From: Arachis hypogaea
Lineage: Eukaryota; Streptophyta; Magnoliopsida; Fabales; Fabaceae
NCBI RefSeq assembly: GCF_003086295.3
Contig: NC_092045.1
Location: 92,890,693 to 92,954,692 of the forward strand
DNA: 64,000 nt
Reading direction: 5' to 3'
Shown piece by piece: positions 54,329 through 64,000 of this stretch (the stretch's first letter is position 1; the number at the start of each line of letters is the position of its first letter). A model generated the notes under the pieces. The model saw nothing but the letters and a program-made list of their open reading frames with translations, was not told the origin of the DNA and searched no databases. A program made the translations under genes and the position numbers.

Positions 54329-56609
54329 CGATATTTTTTATTAAAATTAAAATATTTTTTTTAAATTAACAAACTCCCTCTCTCAGTTTTCATCTTTATC
54401 TTTCTCTCTTTTCTCTCATTCTCTATTTTTTTTATTTTTTTGTTCTACAAAAAATAAAATTAACAAAATAATATAATTCAAATAAAAATATTATTATTAT
54501 ATATATATAATTTAGTTTTTTTATTTAGTTTTAATTTTTCATTACTTATCTTTTTAATCTATATTTTTATTTCTCTTCCTTTCAAATATTTATTGAATAT
54601 AATTTGGAGAGAATACTAATGTTATAATGATTAAAAGTTAAAATTAAAATTCAATGATTTAAAAAAAATTGATTTTGAGTTAATTTTATAACTATCAATA
54701 TAATTTTTTATACTAATATCTAATTATATTTTTATATATATATAAAGAGAAAAAATATTATTTTTAAATAACAAGTATAAAAATTAATTATTTCTATTTA
54801 TGCAAATAGACTTAATACCTAATCAAAAGTATACAAGTTAAATAGTTTCAAATTTTAAATAATGAATATTAAAATTAATTATTAATAATAAATTAAACTT
54901 TTTCATACGAAAATAATAATTAAAAATTTTATTATTTAATTTTTTATCTACAGAGATTCTGATCTTTTTAGTCAACGAAAATTTTTGTTTTCTATAATCT
55001 TTTTATAAAAAATAGTTTAATTTTATAAATTTTTTGTACTATAATTTATAATATCAGAACAAAATTAATATAATTTTAAAAAATTGATATTTTCGTAATG
55101 GAATTATGAAACTATTTATTTGAATCGGGTATTTAATTTCAATGTCAAGGTGAAGAAAAATTTTCCTCACATGCTTCTCATTGAAAGGGCCACTCCTGAT
55201 GTTGGGTCACTTGTCCATTAATGTTTCACCTTTGCCACCTAGGAAAAAGGTTGAAATATAAGGATCAGATAAAAATAAATAAATAAATTATATTGATATA
55301 CTCCTATAAATTAAATGATACTAAATAAAATAAACATTGATGTGTTATATTTAGATTGACATCGTATCTTCTACAAAAAGCAAGAAGCAACTCTAGAGTT
55401 TTCTTACTTAATATTAAAATTAGCGACATATTTTACAAATAGAAAATTTTGGGACCGATAGTTTTTAATAATTTTGATTAATATTTGACTAACATAAATA
55501 TTAAATTATTTTTAAATAATAAATTTTAATAAATATAAATATAAATATAAATTATATATTTTATATATAAAAATTCTTATAAATGTGATTATAAATTATT
55601 ATTAGTTAAATATTAATTTAAAATAATAATATTTATTGAACACGTAGGATTGTTTGAAATTTTAAAAGTGACGCAAATATAGAGTCAACGCATGCCAATA
55701 CACAATTTTACGGACTCACCAATGGAACTAAATTTGTTTAAGGAAAAAAGTTTTAAAAAAGGTTTATATTCAAGCATTATGAGGAATGAGGTTGCTTTGA
55801 TTTTAATTATAAATCCACCTTGCCCAGCTTTAGTTCCACTTCAACATCAAACATTCTTACACATTGATAGGAGACCACGTCGAAGCTGCTAATTAAGAAT
55901 GATGCTTCAACCTCAGCCACTTAGTTAGTGGTCAGACTCATAATAATGATAATAATGTCTCTTGCAAATTGCAAGCAATGGAAAATGACTAATTAGCCCT
56001 TTAGAAATATGAATACCAAGAAAACAACTGCTACCTAAGTCACAATCAATACCTTGCCAAGTTGCAACCCTTACAAATAAATTTAAAAATGCTTAGTGCT
56101 ACAAACTTTGTTTGAAAATGTGTTACAAATGATGATGTGAAATAACTAATTGTAGAGAAATCAAATCTTGTGTATACCCTAAAAGGGATTGAGCATGATT
56201 GCCGTAGGTCCCATATGAGAAGCACTCTATTCTCCTTTTCACTTTTTTTTTTTAAATACTTTATCATCTTAGAAGGAAAAAGGGTTGTGGAGTGTGGACT
56301 AACGTTTCCGTTGTTTGTATTTGGGAGTAAGGCCGATTAATTAATTCTGTTATTGGCAAGGGATTCAATTAGGCCCATAAGTATTTCATCTAACTTAATT
56401 GGGCTACATCCATGAACAGTTTATTGGGCCTCTATTAAACTCATACGGTGACCCAACTGTATGTAATCTAGCTAGCTGGACTAGCATCCCACTTTCCTTT
56501 TTGGTGAAGCAGTTATAAAATCCATGCTCATGGTCTTGTGTTTCTTCTTCTTCAAAAAAAAAAAGTTTTAATTATACTGTACTAAACTACACAAAAAAAA
56601 AAAAACCAA
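54329..56609. other. Spacer: end of tandem repeat, then AT-rich DNA
   Basis: 54329-54430 completes the interrupted ~180 bp repeat unit. The rest is A/T-rich. 55690-55960 is less biased and has a 66-codon open frame, but no domain or gene structure is visible. Confidence 0.55.
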
Positions 56610-56780
56610 GTTAGGTTGGTTTAGTGGTTAGCTCATTAGTCCACTTAAGCAAGTGTTGGGGGTTCGAATCCCATCTTGTGCATGCAGCAATCCATTGGCC
56701 AGCAGCAAACCCTTAAATGGAGCTCAGTACCGCGACAGATTAGTCCTTGACCTGTCGAGTTGAGAGATACCGTGGGAAAT
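56610..56780 (+). mobile_element. tRNA-derived SINE
   Basis: It has RNA polymerase III promoter boxes: A box TGGTTTAGTGG (56617-56627) and B box GGTTCGAATCC (56661-56671), spaced as in a tRNA. The remainder does not fold as a tRNA acceptor stem and instead carries a SINE-like body ('catgcagcaa', 'aaacccttaaatggagctcag', 'taccgtgggaaa') that I recall from legume SINEs. Ends and target duplication are not defined. Confidence 0.75.
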
Positions 56781-56800
56781 CCAAATAGAGAGAGAGAGTG

Positions 56801-56880
56801 AGTTTAACAAGAAGAAGAAGTAACCTTATTTTCAAACTAAAGTACATTGAAAAGTGAAAACCAACCTAAGAACCTAACCT
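56801..56880 (+). repeat. 80 bp direct repeat, copy 1
   Basis: Starts AGTTTAACAAGAAGAAGAAG; six mismatches to 57181-57260. Confidence 0.88.
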
Positions 56881-57180
56881 TTTTTTTTCGGAAGAAAAAT
56901 TTAAATTCGGTAAAAATTCTACGACGAAACCTTCTGAGTTCTAGTTTGTATCATTTAGTCACTTTTTGTATTAAATAAAAAAATATCTGAATTAATTCAG
57001 TTCAAATTCCAGAAAAGTGTATATAATAAAATTATAAGAGAAAAAATATTATTTTTAAATAATGAATATAAAAGAGGATTGAGTCGAAGAAATCATCAAA
57101 ATAAGAAAAAAATAGAGACTGGGTACAAATAACGCAATCAGACAGAAGAAAGATGAGAAAGAGGTCTGATCTGATATGAA

Positions 57181-57260
57181 AGTTTAACAAGAAGAAGAAG
57201 CAACCTCATTTTTAAACTAAAGTACACTGAAAAGTGAAAACCCACCTAACAACCTAACCT
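57181..57260 (+). repeat. 80 bp direct repeat, copy 2
   Basis: Matches 56801-56880; the spacing is 380 bp. The interval contains no recognisable gene. Confidence 0.88.
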
Positions 57261-58415
57261 TAATTTTCTTTTTGAAGAAAAACCTAATCTTATTACATTA
57301 CAATAAATTAAATTTAAAATAGTTAATCAAAAAGTTAATTTTCTACTTTTTGATAAAGATGCTATACTTATAATAATTTTATATTCCTAGCATTTTAATG
57401 CTATATTTATTATTTTATATAGTTTCATGATAGAGAATAATACTATCAATTTTATCCAACACAAATTGACATACATAGAAATATATATGATAAATTTGTA
57501 AGCATTTCATAAATCATATAATATCTAGTATATATAGCATAATAGTCTTCATTTCCTTACAGAGTAGTCGATGCCCCGCGCATTTGAACATTTTTATATA
57601 TTAACTAAAGCAAAATAGATGTTCTCCACGAGAACTTAAAATCTGTATATTAAATCCATGAATATATTTAACTTAATTGGATCATAAGCAATAGATAATC
57701 AAAAAAATTCTAAACCATTCATCCAAGCAAAATAAAAATAACAGCAAACACTCCTTATTTAAAGTATGTAACATTACTCAACTTCTCTTTCTCATCAATA
57801 GACATGCAAGCTTACTGAATAGAAATGTTAAATGTTGCTTCTAATTTTTTTCTAATAGACAATAACACATGATTATAGATAGTCGATAATCTTTTGTTGT
57901 AGGAGTTATGACTCAGGATATTGACAGAGATATCCTACACATATAATTAATAAACATAAGAATTTTGAATAAACTTAGAGAAATATATTTTGTGAATCAA
58001 TTAGGCATATGGATAAAATCTTGTAAGAAAGATAGATTAGAAACAGTTATTTGTATCTGATTTATTTTCATGTGCAGCATATTGCTTTTATAAGTGAACA
58101 AAAAGAAAAAAAATGATAATAAAAATTAATTGTTAGCAAATTGGATATAAAAATATGCCAACAACTAACAGATATCTAAATACATATCAAGTTGAATTCT
58201 ATAAATATTATATATGCAAGGGAAAAACCTACTTTGTTTGTGAAAGAACTAACAGATTCTAAAATTCTATTCTGAGATGAAGTCGTATCATAAGAAGAAT
58301 AAAAATCATGCTATTAACAACATCAAAATTAATGATTAAAAAATCCTTATGAAAATGAAATATAGCAAGAAAAGATGCTAGAATAATAAAATGTATAAAC
58401 AACAAATGAATTACA
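57261..58415. other. AT-rich spacer with a Helitron-like GC block
   Basis: Mostly A/T-rich. 'gatgccccgcgcatttgaac' at 57570-57589 is an isolated GC-rich block reminiscent of plant Helitron subterminal sequence. No end motif could be fixed. Confidence 0.35.
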
Positions 58416-59830
58416 CTAATAAAAAAGGCTAACCAATGAGACAATTGCACAATTTTCAGCATCTACAAACAATTTGATGAGTGTGGCATTATATGCAGGA
58501 CATACGCTGTCATCATCGATGGGTTTTGGATCAACCGTAAAAACTAACTTTTGAGCCATTAGTTTAGACAATATCATTGATCCATCTGAGTAGAAGTTAT
58601 TACTCTGTGAATTAGAATACACCAGGTCATTTACATATATAAGAATTATATTGTATGAACTAAAAAACTTAAAACATAATTAACGGGAAAAATTAATTAA
58701 AATACAAATGAAATTCATATTGTTTGAATAAAACTTGGTACATATAGTATCTGAAGTCTTTTTTATGGATTTTAAGTAGGATTTATTATCTGAAAAAATA
58801 AATACACGATATATGAGAAAGAGTTAATAACAAACTCATCATAAAAAATGAAGGATCATCTTTTAATAAGTGCCTACATTTTCTATTCATAAGATAAGAA
58901 ACCACTTCATCATGTAAAACAAAGAGATTGCAACTTCCATATTTACATAACATGTAAATATTAAGTCACTAACACTGAAATATCTAATTAGTATGAGTTT
59001 TAAAAAGAATACAAATCTTCAATTGAATATATAAAAGCAAGACATTGAGTATCATTAATTGTTGATCATGAAAGACTATTTGAACAATGTGTCAAACAAA
59101 ATTCATAGAATGAAGATTGTTGATTCAGTTCAATTTTTTATCACAGAGACAAATAGAGAACCACCACTAATGACAAGTAGGGATATTTGTAATGGTTCCA
59201 ATCAAAATAACATGAGAAACCTACATTTGATGAAAAATATATATTAAGAAAGTGTGAAAAAATACTTGAATATGTAAGTAATGAATAATCAATATAGTCA
59301 AAAAAATGAATTTAAAATAGAAGTGTGAAAGTTGCAATGATAAAAGACAATACAGATTTTTTTGAAATGTATTGAGCAGCCAAACCATTCAGATCAACCT
59401 CAATAGTCTCCATAATTTCAACATTAATAAATACTCTAATTTCCAGAGATGGTAAATGATCATGAGGATGAGGATTTTGTATTTATCCTCATAAAGTGGT
59501 GAGAATATATGTGTTTGAATAATTCGCTACAACAGAAGAAAATAATAATCAGAGACAATTGTAAAAAAAATTATAGAGATTTATAATTATCTTGATTAAA
59601 GAGAAAGATAATATGGTAATAGGCAAAAATAAAAAAAATTCAACAAACTAACAGTGAAAATTGGATCCATCTTAAATTTGGAAACAATCTGGTTTTTGAG
59701 AGCAGTTAATGACTTTGAATGAACTCGTGTATGGAGCATATGCCACTCGTTTACGTTTAACTTTAAAAATCACCTTTTTGCCCACAACAATATCAAATAA
59801 TAAAGGATATGAGGAACTATTCATAACTTA
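58416..59830 (-). pseudogene. Decayed RPA70-like (replication protein A) remnant
   Basis: Minus-strand pieces, in order: 'YPLLFDIVVGKKVIFKVK' (about 59810-59755); 'LPSLEIRVFINVEI' near 59440-59400; a 'WWFSICLCDKK'-like reading near 59165-59130; and 'MILSKLMAQKLVFTVDPKP' (58622-58416). Plant RPA-like proteins contain an 'RLFINAEI' element, a 'WWY..C..C' zinc ribbon and an OB fold with 'KKxLFKV', in that order, so the last three pieces agree in order. Stops and A/T-rich gaps separate the pieces, which could be exons. Such genes are often carried by Helitrons. The assignment rests on short matches recalled from memory. Confidence 0.35.
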
Positions 59831-60219
59831 TAAAATTATATTTAAAATTTGAAAAATATATTCAATAAGTATGCAAAAAATTTCTGAATATATCAAAAAA
59901 TGGGTACAAATTAATAAAAGATTAAGTAATGAAAAATGTACCTAAAAGTTATATTCAAACTTTTGGAGCAAATCAAACTGTTTGGTTTTAAGTAATACGG
60001 CAGCACAATGATCATAGAGAACAAAAACATATTTGCTTGTGTTATAATAATCTGAATTTTTAAAAATTAAATAATAAATTATTTATGATTTATTATTTAA
60101 TTTAAAAAAATATTTTTTTAAGAGCAATTAAATTAAATTTGATGATATTTTGAGTTTAAAATCTATTAAAATTTTTAAATAATTTTTATTATAATGAGAT
60201 AGTTTAAAAAAATTAAAAA

Positions 60220-60220
<1 letters not shown>

Positions 60221-60267
<47 letters not shown>
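60221..60267 (+). repeat. (TTA)n microsatellite, about 47 bp
   Basis: Uninterrupted TTA/ATT repeat of about 15-16 units. Confidence 0.95.
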
Positions 60268-60269
<2 letters not shown>

Positions 60270-60289
60270 TTAGGCACTTTTATTAGCAA

Positions 60290-62161
60290 CAACATTAAAT
60301 CATCACTATCTAATATCATTTCTTTGGTTTCATTCTTTTTGGCCGAAGCCATTAAGAGAAACAAAAAGAAAGAAAGACAACGTGGCTTATATATATATAT
60401 AAAATTATGTTTTCATATTTACAGCCACATTAACATGACCCCACCATTAATTCACATTAATTTCATATTGTAGGAGAACATTAATATTATCAATATAAAT
60501 CCTCATATATCTCTCTTTCGTTTCTATATGAGTTTGCCTTATCTTTATCTCACTAATTTCCATTATCATCATCTTACTTCATTTGTTTCGTTCATGACCG
60601 AATTGAGCTTGAGAAAGAAAAGAAAGAAAGAGAGAGACCGAGAATGGGGTGAGGAGAACCGTGAAATCTCTGAGCTTTCAGCTTCAATCTTTTACGATCT
60701 GTAACTTCAATAAAAAATCTAATTCGATAAAAGTGTTTGTATCTTTCTTCTTTACGTGTTGGTGTCACTTTTATTTGATAAAAATTGATGGTGACATAAC
60801 TTCTTTTTTCTTTGAGTTCGGCCAATTGAAGTTTTAGGAGGTACATACGATTTCTAATATTTTCTTCTACAACAGTTCAGTTAGAAAGCTTCTCCAAAGT
60901 TTTCGTTGTTTGAATTTGCACGGAGGTAGGGTTTGGTAATTTTATAATAATTAAATGTGAATTTGATAACTGAATGTTAGTTTGATTGATTATTGTTTGA
61001 ATTTAATTAAGTCTATGCTATATTTTTGTTGAATTATTGTTGTTTGCTTGAGATTTTGATTCGCTATGTATGAACAACCAATTGGGGGTGTTTTGAATAT
61101 TTCGGGAGTCAAAATAGATTTTCAAAAGTTTTAAAAATTATATTAGCTAATTTTGAATTATTAAAGAAATGATTATGTTTTGAGTTTATCAAGAAAAAGA
61201 GTTTGATGAAAGAGAAATGGATTCAAATTATTTTTAAAGAGAGATTTTGATATTTAGAAAAATCTGGGCAGTATGCAAGGTTTTAAAAAGAATTGTGGTT
61301 TTAAATTTGAGTTATGACCTGGCAAAGATCGTGGTGGTGTACCACTTGTCCAGTATCGCGATGGACGTGGGGATCGTAGTTGTTTACCACCCACGGGTTG
61401 TGAATGTGTTTGTGGGGATCATGGTTATTTACCGTCCATGTGTGTGTTGTTTTTTCAATTGAAGATCTTGCGAGGTTTGTGGTAGTGTACCACCCTCCAG
61501 GTGAGGATCGTGGTGCTGTACTGCTCACCGATTTTCAAGAGGATGATATCCAGGTTAGCTACCGGATTTGTCGGGTTCTGGCAAAGTAATCGACACATGA
61601 GCTCATGGCCAGTAGGACAGGCATGCATCATATTGCACTTGTTTGCTTTGTCTGGGTGTGCTTAAGTGTTTTGGTTTTCCTATCTGATGATTTTTGTCTA
61701 ATTGTTATTTGTTGTACTTGCTCTAATTACTTTCTGATTGTGTTTGTCTTGCATTGTTTATGCCTGTGATTGATTCTATTTTGTGATTGAGTTTTGATGG
61801 TGATTTGATTTAATTTGGGCCAGAGGCTGAGTTGATTGGATTTGGGCCAGAGGTCATGATTGGTTGGATCAGTGGTAAGTTTTGGTTAAAATGGTTTCTT
61901 AGTAAGCAATAAAATGTATGGAAATGTTATTTTGGGAAAATTTTTATAATAAAAATATGAGTTTTAAATTTGGATAATGAACATAACTGTCCACCCCGAC
62001 CCTACTAAGAACTCCCCAGTTCTTACCCCCTATTTTCACCTCTTTCAGCTACAAGTGCAAAGGTTTAATGCGGAGCTACAGGAGCATAGAAGATTAAGTT
62101 CACGAGTTGAGTTATTAGAATTTATTTTCCCTTGTCGTTTATTGTTTTTAGTTTTTAGAGT
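60290..62161 (+). mobile_element. Partial long LTR (copy E) of a related family
   Basis: It contains a TATA-like stretch (about 60385-60403) and a leader-like 'ggtagggttt'. It also has 'ccggatttgtcgggttctggcaaagtaatcgacacatgagctcatggccagtaggacaggcatgcatcat' at about 61563-61630 (shown here only as a description of the block), close to 13800-13865 in copy A. A 'ttcagctacaagtgc' block near 62045 follows. The left boundary is uncertain, and the right side is cut by copy F at 62162. Confidence 0.5.
61325..61530 (+). repeat. Imperfect tandem repeat in LTR copy E
   Basis: Four to five copies, 40-60 bp apart, of a block like 'gatcgtggtggtgtaccac', each able to pair with itself weakly ('gtggt...accac'). 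Confidence 0.7.
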
Positions 62162-64000
62162 GTAACACCCTAATTACCCTAAGCCTTACCTCGCGTCGTA
62201 AAGCAAAGGTTAATCAAAGGTTACGACAACTCTAAAGCTTATACATAATTATATAGAAGGAAATAATATATTCTAGGAGCCCGATGAAGGATTAAGCTCA
62301 AAAACAGAATTGAAAAGCGCAAAACGTTCACACGAGCTACAACTTAAGGCACAAGATATACATACAGATATCAAGACAATATATAGATATATCAAAGTAT
62401 CATAGTCATAAGAGTCTAGCCACGGCTCGCGGAATTTAAGCCGGCTAGTCTTATATACAGATATACAAAGTTTAGAAAGTAAAATAGCTTATACAAACTT
62501 TCTTTCAAAGTAAGCCTCTAAGAAAATATAAATACAAAAGGTGAGAGAACTAAGCAAAAATAATCAAAGGCTTCAAAACATAGTGAAGATCCTCCGCTCT
62601 GTCACCATCAAGCAACTCACCGAGGTGGGTTGCAACCTGCATATGAAAAATAACAACAGAGTATGGGATGAGAACCGGAAGTTCTCAGTATGGTAACAGT
62701 GCCCAGTGATATAAGATATAAGACTTCGGAACGCTAGAGGCTATCCTAGAACTTCTTATCCATCACAAGATTCAAGCTTAAAACATAAATAAATTTTAAA
62801 ATATTAACTTTAAAACCACAATGAAAAAGGGGTAATCTAACTTAAGGAATTTCTAACTAACAATTCTCTGTTGTCCCACAGCCTTCGCCAGCCTAACCTC
62901 CACGCGATCCTATCGCCACCGTCTTCGAAACCTCCTCAATCCCAGCAGAAAACACAAATAATACAATGCAAGTAAAGCACAAGTATAAGCATGTTTATCA
63001 AGTAATTCAAATAGGCAATTCAAGTCAACAAAGCAAGCAAACAAATAAAAGATGCACATGATAAATGCCTATCCTATCTGGCTGTGATATCACATCGTCA
63101 GTTCAACTGCCAACCCGACACACCTCCATGGAGATGTCACCCTTCGGTCTCATAATGGGAACCCCCGAGATATCGTGCCCGGATGACAGTCCAGGATGTC
63201 AATGCTTGCACACTATAGTGATTCCAAAGGGATGCGAGCGGGATACTCTTGCCACGGACCTCACATCTCAAGGTAAATGGGACTAACCACCGCCCTTACG
63301 CCGCCGCCGCGACCTCGATAGGCGGGATTAACTGCTGTCCCTGCCAGGCGCATAGCGTCTCAATAATCTCAGTTTAAAAACATTACATCAGTGGTTTTCA
63401 AAATCATTTCATTCAATGCTCAGTAATTCACCACTTCCATAATTTTTTGTCAGTAATCATCAATATAATACCCCGCCTTCTCACTCAACCAAATCCATCC
63501 TCAATACACCAGAAACCTAAATCTCCGTTCTCTAAACATTTTTGCAAGAAAAGTACCCAATTAAACTTACCTAAAGCATCCCCCATGTTTTGACACCTAA
63601 AAACAATCTAAAGAGACATAAATAAGTGTTACAGAAGTTTGCAAGCTTGCCGAAAAGGTAAAACAGTTAAAAAACAATATGTTTATTGAAAAAAAAGGGT
63701 AGTGTGCGTACGCATAGGGTTTTGCGTACGCACGCCCAGAAAGACTTCCAAGAAGTGTGTGTACGCATAGAGGTGTGCGTACGCACAGTGAGTAAAAATT
63801 TCCATTCTACGTACGCACAGAAACTAAAAATTTCCAATCTGCGTACATGCACAGATACGTGCAAACGCCCTTAATAGAATGCACCGTCTAGCATATGCGC
63901 GCGCACGAGGCTGTGCGTTTGCACAACTTGCAAATTTTGCAGGGTATGTGTGCACATGAGAATGTGCTAATGCTCCCAACAGTAGGCACCTCCATGTGTG
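62162..64000 (-). mobile_element. Long LTR (copy F), minus strand, cut by window end
   Basis: It starts TGTAACACCCTAATTACC and has the long-LTR layout in reverse: 'gatgagaaccggaagttctcagtatggtaacag' (62669-62701), 'gataaatgcctatcctatctggctgtgatatcacatcgtcag' (63059-63101) and a cgtacg-rich block near the end. About 1.84 kb is visible. Whether an internal region follows is unknown. Confidence 0.65.
63700..63960. repeat. cgtacg-rich palindrome cluster in LTR copy F
   Basis: Blocks such as GTGTGCGTACGCATAG, TTTTGCGTACGCACGC and TATGCGCGCGCACG occur through this stretch. Confidence 0.82.

Noticed and set aside
56610..56690. tRNA gene
   Set aside because: A and B boxes are present, but no acceptor-stem pairing or anticodon arm is evident and a SINE body follows.

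Overview
The window reads as a block of plant nuclear heterochromatin, most likely from a legume and probably peanut (Arachis). Three things suggest this: very AT-rich spacers, several kinds of nested LTR retrotransposons, and an LTR family whose minus-strand end starts TGATGAGCGGATAATTTATA, which I know as very abundant in peanut. The species is inference. I find no intact single-copy host gene, no rRNA, no true tRNA gene and no prokaryotic feature. Nearly all the coding capacity belongs to transposable elements (TEs), and most of it is broken.

Layout. 1-599: right end of a hAT-like DNA transposon. 2398-9091: an old Mutator-like element (MULE-2). A second MULE (MULE-1, 2429-6158) has inserted into its left terminal inverted repeat. 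MULE-1 carries a broken mudrA-type transposase and, convergent to it, a two-exon gene for a small GRF zinc-finger/membrane protein. 9369-9719: a foldback MITE. 10601-34421: one Ty1/copia element stretched to 23.8 kb by insertions. Its gag is split by a solo long LTR (11141-20755), which itself contains a gag-only Ty3/gypsy element on the minus strand (14589-20469). The gag is split again by a second gag-only, Athila-type element on the minus strand (21065-30226, TSD ATGAT). Its RNase H is split by a MITE.

37513-37972: a TRIM mini-retrotransposon joined to a 3.5 kb solo LTR (37985-41508). The pair is bounded by AGTCT on both sides. 44154-49439: a young, almost complete Reina-like chromovirus with 386 bp LTRs that differ at 2 positions, TSD GCATC, and one frameshift in integrase. 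50792-54323: a second copy of the 3.5 kb LTR in inverted orientation, inserted in a ~180 bp tandem repeat. 56610-56780: a tRNA-derived SINE. About 58416-59830: a decayed RPA70-like (possibly Helitron-borne) remnant on the minus strand. 60290-64000: two further long LTRs, the last cut by the window edge.

How the parts relate. No pathway is encoded. The logic is successive insertion: copia is older than the elements inside it, and MULE-2 is older than MULE-1. Two retroelements kept gag and primer sites but lost pol, which implies mobilisation by autonomous partners elsewhere. The long LTRs share a compact CpG-rich block of alternating purine-pyrimidine palindromes that stands out against the AT-rich surroundings.
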